Assembly: GCA_028708075.1 (NCBI GenBank) | Contig: JAQVZS010000016.1 | Coordinates: 4,052 to 48,893 of the forward strand | Direction of reading: 5' to 3' | From: Massilibacteroides sp. | GTDB taxonomy: Bacteria > Bacteroidota > Bacteroidia > Bacteroidales > Tannerellaceae | Length of the DNA: 44,842 nt | Made by a program: the position numbers and the translations under genes | In this document: piece by piece, positions 24,318 to 32,793 of the stretch | Layout of the letters: each line of letters opens with the position of its first letter | Position numbering within the stretch: position 1 is the stretch's first letter | Notes under the pieces: model-generated | The model's database searches: none | What the model was told of the DNA's origin: nothing | What the model saw: the letters and a program-made list of their open reading frames with translations, nothing else

Positions 24318-25292
24318 ATGTTATATCCATTTACATTTAAGCCGATTCTGAAATCTGTGATTTGGGGAGGAGCTGATATTTGTCCGTTTAAGGGAATTAA
24401 TCCTGTTCAAAAAGGAATCGGGGAGAGTTGGGAAATATCGCATGTTGAGGGAAATGTTTCCGTGGTTGATAACGGTTTTCTGAGCGGTAAATCACTCGAC
24501 GAACTGATTCATACGTATGGAGATGAATTGATGGGTAAAAAAGTTGTAGCTCGTTTTGGCAATACATTCCCCTTATTAATCAAATTCATTGACGCTTGCG
24601 ATAATTTGTCTGTTCAGGTACACCCTAACGACGAATTGGCGCGCAAACGTCACAATTCGTTTGGTAAAACCGAAATGTGGTACGTTATAAAAGCTTCTTC
24701 CGAAGCTGCATTATATTCCGGATTTTCCCAGCAAATCGATGCGGAAGAATATGAGAAACGGGTAAAAAACAATACGATCATGGATGTGCTTCAACGGTAC
24801 GCGGTAAAAGAAGGCGATGTATTTTTCCTTCCTGCCGGACGGGTACATGCGATCGGTGCCGGATGTTTTGTTGCCGAAATACAGCAGACCAGTAATATAA
24901 CCTATCGTATTTATGATTACGATCGAAGAGACGCGAATGGAAACGGAAGAGAATTGCATACTGAATTGGCGAAGGAGGCCATTGATTATACCTTTTATCC
25001 GAATTATCGTACGCATTACGAGCGAAAGCCAAACGAAGAGGTAGCGTTGGTGAGTTGTCCTTATTTTACAACAAATCTGCTTGAATGTGACCAACCTTTC
25101 AAACGGGAATGCGCTGGTATCGACTCGTTTCTAATCTATATTTGCATGGCTGGCAAGGTGGTGATCAAAGATAACAACGGACAAGCAATAACCGTACATC
25201 AGGGACAAACAGTTCTTATTCCTGCCCAGGCCACGTCGGTAGAAATTTTCCCGGATCTTTCAGCCCGTTTAATGGAAACATATATTTTGTAA
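24318..25292 (+). CDS. manA: Mannose-6-phosphate isomerase (type I, class I)
   Basis: 324-residue zinc enzyme interconverting fructose-6-P and mannose-6-P. Zinc-binding and active-site segments are present: SVQVHPNDELARKRHNSFGK (Gln/His near 96-98), KTEMWYVI (Glu), FLPAGRVHAIGAGCFVAEIQ (His) and QTSNITYRIYDYDR (catalytic Arg near 203). A short C-terminal cupin follows. Located directly behind glgB, it links glycolysis to mannose and, through GDP-mannose, to the gmd/fcl products encoded further along the window. Length is normal for the short bacterial form. Confidence 0.93.
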   Translation: MLYPFTFKPILKSVIWGGADICPFKGINPVQKGIGESWEISHVEGNVSVVDNGFLSGKSLDELIHTYGDELMGKKVVARFGNTFPLLIKFIDACDNLSVQVHPNDELARKRHNSFGKTEMWYVIKASSEAALYSGFSQQIDAEEYEKRVKNNTIMDVLQRYAVKEGDVFFLPAGRVHAIGAGCFVAEIQQTSNITYRIYDYDRRDANGNGRELHTELAKEAIDYTFYPNYRTHYERKPNEEVALVSCPYFTTNLLECDQPFKRECAGIDSFLIYICMAGKVVIKDNNGQAITVHQGQTVLIPAQATSVEIFPDLSARLMETYIL

Positions 25293-25334
25293 GAGGGTTT
25301 TGTTTTATTACGTAAGAGAAATAGTCTTAAAAAT

Positions 25335-25380
25335 AAGAGATTGACTCCTTCAAGTTTCAACTAAAGGTGTTAATCTTTTA
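25335..25380. terminator. Possible bidirectional terminator between manA and serS
   Basis: Between the convergent genes, an imperfect stem pairs AAGAGATTGACTCC (from about 25335) with GGTGTTAATCTTTT (to about 25379). A-rich sequence lies on the left and T-rich on the right, so either strand would give a U tract. The stem has mismatches. Confidence 0.4.
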
Positions 25381-25401
25381 TTTATTAGTTAATATTTATC
25401 A

Positions 25402-26673
25402 TTAATGAATCAAATCAAAACCGGTATAAGGGATCAGCGCTTTTGGGATGCGGATGCCTTCAGGGGTTTGATTATTCTCTAAAAGCGCGGCGACAATGCG
25501 GGGTAACGCTAAGGCACTGCCGTTGAGGGTATGACAAAGTTGCGTTTTCTTATTCTCGTCACGGTAACGACATTTTAAACGATTCGCCTGATAACTTTCG
25601 AAATTAGATACCGAACTTACTTCCAACCAACGTTTTTGTGCGGCGGAAAAAACTTCAAAATCGAACGTTAGCGCCGAAGTAAAACTGATATCGCCTCCGC
25701 AAAGACGAAGAATCCGCCAAGGTAACTCCAGTTTTTCGACCAATGTCTGAACATAATCGACCATTTCTTTTAAGGAATTATACGAATGTTCAGGTTTGTC
25801 GATACGGACAATCTCTACTTTATCGAATTGATGTAAACGATTCAATCCGCGGACATCTTTTCCGTAAGACCCTGCTTCGCGCCGGAAACAGGCAGAATAA
25901 GCCGTGTTTTTGATGGGCAGGTCCGATTCATTGAGAATGACGTCACGATAAATGTTGGTTACCGGAACTTCTGCTGTCGGAATCAGGTATAGATCGTCGG
26001 CATTCGCATGATACATTTGTCCTTCCTTGTCAGGCAACTGGCCGGTTCCGTATCCTGAATCTGCATTAACGACATACGGGGGCTGTATTTCCAAATAACC
26101 AGCTTCACGCGCGTTATCCAGAAAGAAGTTGATCAATGCGCGTTGCAGTCTGCAGCCATATCCTTTGTAAACGGGGAATCCCGCCCCAGTAATCTTTACA
26201 CCCAATTCGAAATCAATTAAATCATATTTTTTTGCCAATTCCCAGTGAGGAAGAGCGTTTTCCGGAAGTTTTGGAATCACACCTCCGTTTTTTTCCACAA
26301 CATTATCCTCTGCCGTTTTCCCTTTTGGAACACTTTTATGAGGGAGGTTTGGTATCAAAACTAGGATATTTTGGATTTCCTGTTCCGCTTTTAATTTGGT
26401 TTCCTCGAGCGCCTTATTTCCTTCCTTCATCTCGCTCACTTTGAAACGGGCAGCTCCCGCTTCTTCTTTTTTACCTTCTTTCATCAATTGCCCGATGGTT
26501 TTCGATATTGTGTTCAGTTCTGCCAGATTAGCATCCAGCACCATCTGCGTATTACGTCTTGTTTTATCTAACTCGATAACTTTTGTTATTAATTCTTTGG
26601 CATCAAAATGTTTTTTTGCCAATTCCTCGATTACAGTTTCGGGGTTTTCCGTAATTACTTTAAGCGTCAGCAT
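25402..26673 (-). CDS. serS: Seryl-tRNA synthetase
   Basis: 423-residue class II synthetase that charges tRNA-Ser (one is encoded 3.4 kb away). The N-terminal long coiled-coil arm (about residues 30-110, with KEEAGAARFKVSEMKEGNKA) binds the tRNA variable arm. The catalytic core carries motif 2 ACFRREAGSYGKDVRGLNRL, the segment SNFESYQANRLKCRYRD, and motif 3 LNGSALALPRIVAALLENNQ. Length and order are standard. It is a single gene with a TAnnTTTG element 34 bases upstream. Confidence 0.97.
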   Translation of the reverse strand: MLTLKVITENPETVIEELAKKHFDAKELITKVIELDKTRRNTQMVLDANLAELNTISKTIGQLMKEGKKEEAGAARFKVSEMKEGNKALEETKLKAEQEIQNILVLIPNLPHKSVPKGKTAEDNVVEKNGGVIPKLPENALPHWELAKKYDLIDFELGVKITGAGFPVYKGYGCRLQRALINFFLDNAREAGYLEIQPPYVVNADSGYGTGQLPDKEGQMYHANADDLYLIPTAEVPVTNIYRDVILNESDLPIKNTAYSACFRREAGSYGKDVRGLNRLHQFDKVEIVRIDKPEHSYNSLKEMVDYVQTLVEKLELPWRILRLCGGDISFTSALTFDFEVFSAAQKRWLEVSSVSNFESYQANRLKCRYRDENKKTQLCHTLNGSALALPRIVAALLENNQTPEGIRIPKALIPYTGFDLIH

Positions 26674-26706
26674 ACGTTCAGTTCTCTAATGGTTATTTTA
26701 GTGAGG

Positions 26707-26714
26707 CAAAGATA
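26707..26714 (-). promoter_or_regulatory. -7 promoter element for serS
   Basis: Minus strand TATCTTTG matches TAnnTTTG, 33 bases before the serS start. Confidence 0.5.
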
Positions 26715-26725
26715 CGTAAAAAAAA

Positions 26726-27259
26726 CTATTTCGCACGTCCACCGGTAATCCATGTTCTCATATAATAGGGTTCGTCCAACTGGCTTACCGTAACTCCGAG
26801 GGACGTACTCACATGAATGAAACGGCCGTTTTTCAGATAAATGCCGACATGGTTAGGGGTTCGTCGGTTTCCTTGTCCGGTCTGAAAGAATACCAAGTCT
26901 CCTTCTTTTAGTTGACCACGGCTTACTTTCCGGCAATTTCGTTTAAGTATGTCGGATGAAGAACGTGCCAATTTAATTCCGTAGACCTCTCTGTATAGAA
27001 GAACGACAAAACCGGAACAGTCAATACCCCGTTTTGTTGTTCCGCCCATATGATGCGGAACGCCCAGCCATTGAGCGCCGGCGTTGTACAAAAAAATGTT
27101 ATTCTGTGGAGTGATCCGTATCCCGTATAAACGACTCAACTCCTTGGGGCCTATAAAATCAGGTGGGAGAACTATCTTTTCTCTGCTACTGCAGGAAAAT
27201 AAAAACAACAGGATCAAAGAGAATCCAATCTCAAAACATATAACGCGTTTAAGCGACAT
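26726..27259 (-). CDS. NlpC/P60 family lipoprotein (probable gamma-D-glutamyl-DAP endopeptidase)
   Basis: 177-residue envelope cysteine peptidase. A lipoprotein signal (FSLILLFLFSCSSR, lipid Cys near residue 23) is followed by an N-terminal segment and a complete NlpC/P60 domain. The triad is Cys in RGIDCSGFVVLLYREVYG (near 82), His in PNHVGIYL (near 138), and His in RFIHVSTSLGV (near 151). It should cut peptidoglycan stem peptides from the outer or inner membrane. It is divergent from the Fur-family gene, and the two promoters lie about 30 bases apart. Substrate is family inference. Confidence 0.9.
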   Translation of the reverse strand: MSLKRVICFEIGFSLILLFLFSCSSREKIVLPPDFIGPKELSRLYGIRITPQNNIFLYNAGAQWLGVPHHMGGTTKRGIDCSGFVVLLYREVYGIKLARSSSDILKRNCRKVSRGQLKEGDLVFFQTGQGNRRTPNHVGIYLKNGRFIHVSTSLGVTVSQLDEPYYMRTWITGGRAK

Positions 27260-27288
27260 ACTGTGTTAATTTAATTTAGTACGTACGA

Positions 27289-27336
27289 CAAAGATAGGTA
27301 ATGCGTCTATAATATAAATATAAGATTGTACCTTTG
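27289..27336. promoter_or_regulatory. Divergent promoter region: NlpC/P60 (minus) and Fur-family (plus)
   Basis: Minus strand TATCTTTG at 27289-27296 faces the NlpC gene; plus strand TACCTTTG at 27329-27336 faces the fur-like gene 23 bases away. The two -7 elements are 32 bases apart, so the upstream half of each promoter overlaps the other. An AT-rich dyad-like stretch (TATAATATAAATATAA, 27309-27324) lies between and could hold a Fur-type site. Confidence 0.5.
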
Positions 27337-27358
27337 AAACGACAAATAACTGATTTTT

Positions 27359-27778
27359 ATGGATTATTTAGAAAAAAGGCTGGAAGAACGGGACATAAAG
27401 CCAACTTCCGTTCGGTTATTGATACTGAAAGAAATGCTTTCACACAAAGAGGCTTTTAGTTTGGGTAGTTTGGAAGATGCGCTGGATACGGTTGATAAAT
27501 CGACACTTTCGCGCACGATTACTTTGTTTCATAATAAACGGTTGATACATAGTATTGACGATGGGTCTGGTTCGATGAAATATTCTGTATGCAGTTCGGA
27601 TTGTACCTGCTCGTTGCAAGATTTACATGTGCATTTTTCTTGCAGGAGATGTGGAAATACGTTTTGTATGGAGAACCTGTCCATCCCTCCAGTTCAACTA
27701 CCTAAAGGCTTTTTACTGGAAAGCATGAATTTTGTATTGAAAGGCCTTTGCGATTCTTGTTCAAAATATGCAACTTAG
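27359..27778 (+). CDS. Fur-family metal-responsive transcriptional repressor
   Basis: 139-residue cytoplasmic regulator. The winged-helix DNA-binding domain (about residues 8-75; KPTSVRLLILKEML, then LDTVDKSTLSRTITLFHNK as recognition region) is joined to a dimer/metal domain. The structural zinc site has two CxxC pairs: CRRC near 95 and CDSC near 133. HVHFSC and an extra Cys cluster (CSSDCTCS, near 78-85) precede it; that cluster is not a usual Fur feature. It is followed by a zinc/cadmium-type ATPase 46 bases downstream, so zinc or another soft metal is the likely signal, with Zur or PerR type not distinguishable. Confidence 0.85.
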   Translation: MDYLEKRLEERDIKPTSVRLLILKEMLSHKEAFSLGSLEDALDTVDKSTLSRTITLFHNKRLIHSIDDGSGSMKYSVCSSDCTCSLQDLHVHFSCRRCGNTFCMENLSIPPVQLPKGFLLESMNFVLKGLCDSCSKYAT

Positions 27779-27824
27779 TTGCACACTTTTTTCTTGATCT
27801 TTGTTTCTATAAATAAAAAAAAAT

Positions 27825-29711
27825 ATGGAACATGCACATAAACAGAGAAGGGGATGGCTTGTTTATCTGCCGGCAAGTATAAGTTTTCTTTTTTTATTAG
27901 CCGGACTTTCATTCGATCATCTGTTTTCGGATTCTTTTTTTAAAGAATATGTACGTCTCGTTTGGTATATTTTTGCCTATCTTCCTGTTGGATTTCCGGT
28001 TTTGAGGGAATCTATGGAATTTATTCTGCAGAAAGATTTTTTCAATGAATTTACTTTGATGTCTATCGCGACTTTAGGCGCTTTTGCCATCGGAGAATAT
28101 CCGGAGGCTGTTGCTGTTATGCTTTTTTACTATGTGGGAGAATTGTTTCAGGACGCGGCGGTGAATAAGGCGCAGAAAAATATAAAGGCATTATTGGATA
28201 TACGTCCGGACTCAGCGTCAGTTTTTCGCGAGGGAGAATATTTTACGGTTTTTCCTGATCAGGTGAATATTGGAGAACGAATCCGGGTAAAGCCCGGAGA
28301 ACGGGTGCCTTTGGATGGCAAACTATTGAAGTCGCAAAGCAGTTTTAACACGTCCGCGTTGACAGGAGAAAGTAAACCTAAACATCTCAGGGACGGAGAA
28401 ACGGTGTTGGCAGGCATGGTTAATTTGGATCAAGTGATTGATATTGAAGTGGGGAAAACTTATTCAGACAGTTCTTTGGCTAAAATTTTGGATATGGTGC
28501 AACATGCATCCGCCCGAAAAGCAAAAACCGAATTACTTATCCGTCGTTTTGCCCGGATATACACTCCTCTTGTTTTTTTCCTGGCATTGAGCCTGACGCT
28601 TATTCCTTGGTTCATCGTTGAGGATTATGTATTTAGCGACTGGCTTTACCGTTCGTTGATCTTCTTAGTCATTTCTTGTCCTTGCGCTTTAGTTATTTCC
28701 GTTCCGTTAGGCTATTTTAGTGGAATCGGAGCGGCTTCTAAAAACGGTATTCTCTTTAAAGGAGCGAACTATTTAGATTCTATTGCGCGTGTAAATACTG
28801 TGGTGATGGATAAGACGGGGACTTTGACACGCGGTGTTTTTAAGGTACAGGAAGTACATGCTGTTTCGGGGAACGATGAGGAATTATTGGGCTGGGCGGC
28901 TGCCATCGAATCTTTTTCGAATCATCCGATTGCCAAGGCAATTACTAAATATACCGGGATGTCCAATTTAGGAATAGTCGTTGAGCAGGTAAAAGAAATA
29001 CCTGGACATGGATTAACTGGTGAATTAAACGGTAAAAAGATTTTGGTTGGGAACACTAAACTGATGAAAAAGTTCTCGGTAGCCTATAATCCTGTTATTG
29101 ACGAAATTGTCGAAACGAATGTGATTCTTGCCTACGATAATCGTTATGCGGGTTATATTACCATCGCAGATGAAGAAAAAGAAGACGCTGCCGAGGCTAT
29201 CTATATGATGAAACAGTTAGGAATACGAAATACTGTGATCTTGAGCGGGGATAAATCGGCGATTACGGAAAAACTCGCGAAGAAACTTGGCATAACGGCC
29301 GCTTACGGCGATTTATTGCCCGACGAAAAAGTGCGGTATCTGGAAGAACTGAAATTAGATAAAAAGAATTGTGTCGCTTTTGTGGGGGATGGTATCAACG
29401 ACGCTCCTTCTTTGGCGTTGTGTGACGTAGGAATTGCCATGGGAGGTATGGGCAGCGATGCGGCAATAGAAGTTGCAGATGTCGTCCTTCAAACGGATCA
29501 ACCGTCAAAAATAGCGACGGCCATCCGCATTGCTAAATATACAAAACATATTGTGATGCAAAATATTATCATGGCAATTTCTGTGAAATTATTGGTGCTT
29601 TTGCTGGGCGTTTTTGGATTTGCTACAATGTGGGCTGCCGTTTTTGCGGATGTAGGAGTTGCTTTACTTGCGATTCTTAATTCTGTACGTATATTAGGGA
29701 AAAGGTTTTAA
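27825..29711 (+). CDS. Heavy-metal P1B-type ATPase (ZntA/CadA-like), no N-terminal HMA domain
   Basis: 628-residue inner-membrane pump, probably exporting Zn2+/Cd2+/Pb2+. Its transmembrane CPC motif is SCPCALVISVPLGYFSGIG (near 283-301) and its phosphorylation motif is DKTGTLTRG (Asp near 328). The ATP-binding segment SNHPIAKAI and the hinge VGDGINDAPSLA are present. A final helix carries Asp in FADVGVALLAILNSVRIL, as in the P1B-2 zinc group. There is no HMA metal-binding domain; the N-terminus has only a short MEHAHKQRR tail. It follows the Fur-family gene on the same strand and ends 1 base before the convergent patatin stop, with no room for a terminator. Confidence 0.92.
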   Translation: MEHAHKQRRGWLVYLPASISFLFLLAGLSFDHLFSDSFFKEYVRLVWYIFAYLPVGFPVLRESMEFILQKDFFNEFTLMSIATLGAFAIGEYPEAVAVMLFYYVGELFQDAAVNKAQKNIKALLDIRPDSASVFREGEYFTVFPDQVNIGERIRVKPGERVPLDGKLLKSQSSFNTSALTGESKPKHLRDGETVLAGMVNLDQVIDIEVGKTYSDSSLAKILDMVQHASARKAKTELLIRRFARIYTPLVFFLALSLTLIPWFIVEDYVFSDWLYRSLIFLVISCPCALVISVPLGYFSGIGAASKNGILFKGANYLDSIARVNTVVMDKTGTLTRGVFKVQEVHAVSGNDEELLGWAAAIESFSNHPIAKAITKYTGMSNLGIVVEQVKEIPGHGLTGELNGKKILVGNTKLMKKFSVAYNPVIDEIVETNVILAYDNRYAGYITIADEEKEDAAEAIYMMKQLGIRNTVILSGDKSAITEKLAKKLGITAAYGDLLPDEKVRYLEELKLDKKNCVAFVGDGINDAPSLALCDVGIAMGGMGSDAAIEVADVVLQTDQPSKIATAIRIAKYTKHIVMQNIIMAISVKLLVLLLGVFGFATMWAAVFADVGVALLAILNSVRILGKRF

Positions 29712-29712
29712 A

Positions 29713-30570
29713 TTACTCTTTGGAAGAAAATATTTTTTGAAAGAAGGAAATGTTTTTTCCTTCCGTAGGTGGAATGAAGAAGTCTTGTTGTAATCGTTTT
29801 TTGTTTTCTTCAAAATATGCATGGGCTACTTCGTATCCTTTTTTATAAATATCTTTTCCCTTTCTTAAATCGAAAATAGGGTAATTGCCGATTTCGGTTG
29901 ATTCGATTAGGTAGTCACAAATTTTCCGGTCAGGCATGGCATTTTCAACCATTAAATAATGCAGGGATCTTTCGATGATATATTTCAAAGAAGCACTGTA
30001 TTTCATAGGGCAAAGAGGACTGATGTTTACCCCGATCACTTTTTCGCAATCTTTGCGCAGTGCAGAAGCCGGCAGATTCCGGAAAAGTCCGCCGTCTACG
30101 TAATACCGTTCTCCTATTTTAATTGGTTGGAATACGATAGGAAAAGCACAAGAGGCTAAAACAGCCGGAATCAGTTCGCCAGTGTCCAAAAGAATGCTTT
30201 CTCCGTTTTCGATGTCGGAAACCATCACTCGAAGCGGGGTTTTCAATTCTTCGAAAGTTCTGGCTTTCAAGTGTTTTTCCAAAAATTTAGCTAAACCGTC
30301 CATTTTGAAAAAGCCACTACGTGGCAAAGATGTTGTCGCTAATTCTCCGAATTTAATTCCTTTAAAAAAGGCGATAATTTCTTTAGTACTGTATCCATCT
30401 GCATAAAAAACACCAGCCAACGCTCCGGCGCTGCTTCCGGATAAAATATCCGGTTTCAATCCTCTTTCTTGTAAAGCGTCGAATACCCCCAGATGTGCAA
30501 ATCCGCGCACTCCTCCGCCACCCAAGGCCAATCCTAATTTGTACGGATACGTTTTCGCCTTTTTTTTCAT
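29713..30570 (-). CDS. Patatin-like phospholipase
   Basis: 285-residue serine lipase/acyl hydrolase. It shows the oxyanion loop LGGGGVRGFAHLG (residues 15-27), the nucleophile elbow SGSSAGALAG (Ser near 44) and the catalytic Asp in YYVDGGLFRNLP (near 165), making a complete Ser-Asp dyad. There is no signal peptide, so it is probably cytoplasmic or membrane-associated (RssA-like). It starts 8 bases after the M23 gene and is probably co-transcribed. The convergent ATPase gene ends one base away. The lipid substrate is unknown. Confidence 0.9.
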   Translation of the reverse strand: MKKKAKTYPYKLGLALGGGGVRGFAHLGVFDALQERGLKPDILSGSSAGALAGVFYADGYSTKEIIAFFKGIKFGELATTSLPRSGFFKMDGLAKFLEKHLKARTFEELKTPLRVMVSDIENGESILLDTGELIPAVLASCAFPIVFQPIKIGERYYVDGGLFRNLPASALRKDCEKVIGVNISPLCPMKYSASLKYIIERSLHYLMVENAMPDRKICDYLIESTEIGNYPIFDLRKGKDIYKKGYEVAHAYFEENKKRLQQDFFIPPTEGKNISFFQKIFSSKE

Positions 30571-30578
30571 GTACTTTA

Positions 30579-31391
30579 TTAATAGGTGGACAAATATTGA
30601 TCTTGAAAGAGAAACGGATCGACAATACTGATCTGAATTCCTTTTTTATCGCGCAGACAATTGTAACATTCCTTTCGAAGTTTCTGTTTGCTGAAATCGT
30701 AGAATATCGCAGGATTGACCGGTTCGCCATTTATCCTCACTTCGAAATGAAGATGTTCGGTCGTTGCTCGCCCGGTACGTCCAGTCAGGGCTATTGGTTG
30801 CCCGGCGCGGACAAGTTGCCCAGGCTTAACTAAGTTTTTTGAATTATGGCTGTATACTGTTTCCAAGGCGTTGTAGTGGCGTATGACAACGACATTGCCG
30901 TAGGCAGCGTATGGGGCCGACATTCGGACAATCCCCTCGAATGCGGCCCTGATCGTGTCGTTAGAGCACGTTTTAATATCCACGCCCACATGTCTTCTCC
31001 GTCTACCACCGAAAGGTGAAATCACTTTTCCACCCGGCAACGGAAAAGCAAATTCCTCTTCTTCAAGATTTTTTAAATCTATGATTAGCATATTGCCGGA
31101 AGAGAAAAGCAGCGGGTCGGTCGTCCGGACGTTTTTGGTATCAAAACGGGAAAAATCTATTGTAACTGGTTTTCGGGCTGTTTTATATAATTTCTGTTTG
31201 GTAAAATTAGGAAAGGGATAAATTAATTCTGCCGGAGGTGTAGAAATAGTCAGCGACGGATAAATTATTGAAACAACATCTTCGCGATTGTTGTCGGATA
31301 CAGCTACTTTTTGGTAAGGAATGCAGGTGGTAATCCCCACTAATATTCCTGCCAAAAACATAATGTTTCCTGTTTTTTTTATCACGTTCAT
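30579..31391 (-). CDS. M23 family (LytM-type) peptidoglycan endopeptidase
   Basis: Exported zinc metallopeptidase acting on peptidoglycan cross-bridges. The start at 31391 (MNVIKKTGNIMFLAGILVGI) is preferred over 31439, because the -7 element at 31437-31444 overlaps the earlier start and the shorter form begins with a normal signal/anchor segment. The LytM domain spans roughly the last 150 residues. It has HVGVDIK (zinc His and Asp), a central YSHNSKNLVKPGQLVRAGQP and HLHFEVRINGEPVNP (His pair), so the active site is intact. A possible lipid Cys (GITTC) is not a good lipobox. It is followed by the patatin gene 8 bases later. Confidence 0.88.
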   Translation of the reverse strand: MNVIKKTGNIMFLAGILVGITTCIPYQKVAVSDNNREDVVSIIYPSLTISTPPAELIYPFPNFTKQKLYKTARKPVTIDFSRFDTKNVRTTDPLLFSSGNMLIIDLKNLEEEEFAFPLPGGKVISPFGGRRRRHVGVDIKTCSNDTIRAAFEGIVRMSAPYAAYGNVVVIRHYNALETVYSHNSKNLVKPGQLVRAGQPIALTGRTGRATTEHLHFEVRINGEPVNPAIFYDFSKQKLRKECYNCLRDKKGIQISIVDPFLFQDQYLSTY

Positions 31392-31436
31392 TTTTTTTGT
31401 TTGATGAATACCCTCCTTTTTGTTTGGCTTACTTTG

Positions 31437-31444
31437 CAAACTTA
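31437..31444 (-). promoter_or_regulatory. -7 promoter element for the M23/patatin unit
   Basis: Minus strand TAAGTTTG matches TAnnTTTG. It overlaps the longest possible M23 start and therefore argues for the internal start at 31391. Confidence 0.5.
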
Positions 31445-31474
31445 CATAAAAATTACTATAAGAAAAGCAATACG

Positions 31475-31525
31475 AAAAAAAACCTTGTCTTTTTCAACGA
31501 TCTGCATTCGTGTGAAAAAACAAGG
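31475..31525 (-). terminator. Terminator of the five-gene fucI operon
   Basis: On the minus strand a long stem (ACAAGG at 31520-31525 and TGAAAAA at 31513-31519 with their complements at 31483-31496, one bulged C at 31489) ends in eight T (31475-31482). It lies 20 bases beyond the MFS stop. Confidence 0.85.
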
Positions 31526-31545
31526 CTTTAATATATCGGAATAAT

Positions 31546-32787
31546 TCAATCGGTCATATTTATCGTTTGAGGTTTAAGTACTGTCAGTTGAAAAATAATA
31601 GCAATAACGATAATTGCGGACAGCAGGGCGAAATCTTTCCCCAGATTACCCGCGTCCGCAGATTTTCCCATGAAATTCGTGATAAATGCTCCAGCAGAAA
31701 TACCCGCCAGATTCATCAATCCGTAACCGGTAGCCCGGTAACGAGGCGATACGAACTGGCAAAGTATGGGCATATTATTCACGTCGAAGATTCCGAACCC
31801 TAATCCAAAACACAGGGCTCCGCAGAGAATGGTGACAAAACCCGAACCGTATCCCAATAGGAACAAGGCCGGAATGGTTAATGCCAATCCGATCACACCC
31901 GTATAAATGCGTCCCTTCAGATTCCGAATCACCCAGCGGTCGGAAACAATTCCGCCGATCAAAACCCCCGCAAAAGAAGCCATAGCAATTGTAATGGTTG
32001 CCAAAGGACCCGCTTGTGCCATATCCATCCGCAACGTTTCCGAGAATAAAGTTGGCGCCCAGTTTTTGGTTGCCCATCCCGGAAGACTGGGTGCTGAAAA
32101 ATAGAACAACAATACCCAGAAGGAAATATTGCCCAATAGTATCCCTAATCCTTTAAAGGCGGCAGAAAACTCTTTTCTAATGGATAATTTTTCTTCGGAC
32201 GTGATTGTATAGGCTTTGTTTTCTTTCAAAAAGAGAATTAAAAATGTTGCATAGATCATGCCGACTAATCCAAAAAAGTGGAATGTTAGTTGCCAGGAAA
32301 AATTGCTGGCGATGGTTGCGCCGAAGCCACCCAAGGCCTGTCCGAGATAAATACCCGTCGTATGTATTCCTATTGCTAACGAACGGGTTTTTCCCTGGTG
32401 ATAATCAACTATAAGCGATAACGCTGCCGGTATGTAAAACGCTTCGCTGATTCCCATAATAGCACGAAGAGCATAGAGTTGGTTGAATGTAGTCGAGTAG
32501 CCCATTAACAAGGTTACGGATGACCAAATAAAAAGACTACCTACAATCAGCCATTTTCGGTTTAAACGGTCGGCGATAATGCCCGACAACGGACTCATGA
32601 AAGCGTATATCCATAAGAATATAGCCATTAGTCTTCCAAAATTGGCCGCCGAAACCAACTCCGTTATGTCTTCCATCATAGATGGTTTCATTGTTGCTAA
32701 CATTTGCCTGTCTAAATAATTCAGCAAAGCAACGAGCCATAACATTCCGACAACGATCCAGGAATACGATTTCTGCTTCGTTTGCAT
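31546..32787 (-). CDS. MFS sugar/sugar-acid transporter (ACS-like)
   Basis: 413-residue inner-membrane carrier with about 12 hydrophobic helices. The conserved loop after helix 2 reads GIIADRLNRKWLIVGSL, and YLDRQMLATMKPSMMED at the start resembles anion:cation symporter (hexuronate/sialate-type) members. It would import the small product that the upstream isomerase and lyase metabolise. It starts 6 bases after the isomerase stop and is the last gene of the operon, closed by a strong terminator. The substrate cannot be read from sequence. L-fucose is less certain than the neighbour suggests, since FucP belongs to a different MFS branch. Confidence 0.85.
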   Translation of the reverse strand: MQTKQKSYSWIVVGMLWLVALLNYLDRQMLATMKPSMMEDITELVSAANFGRLMAIFLWIYAFMSPLSGIIADRLNRKWLIVGSLFIWSSVTLLMGYSTTFNQLYALRAIMGISEAFYIPAALSLIVDYHQGKTRSLAIGIHTTGIYLGQALGGFGATIASNFSWQLTFHFFGLVGMIYATFLILFLKENKAYTITSEEKLSIRKEFSAAFKGLGILLGNISFWVLLFYFSAPSLPGWATKNWAPTLFSETLRMDMAQAGPLATITIAMASFAGVLIGGIVSDRWVIRNLKGRIYTGVIGLALTIPALFLLGYGSGFVTILCGALCFGLGFGIFDVNNMPILCQFVSPRYRATGYGLMNLAGISAGAFITNFMGKSADAGNLGKDFALLSAIIVIAIIFQLTVLKPQTINMTD

Positions 32788-32793
32788 TATCCC

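Noticed and set aside
21956-26673. Functional linkage of tRNA-Ser and serS
   Set aside because: They are 3.4 kb apart, on opposite strands and separated by glgB-manA; proximity looks accidental.
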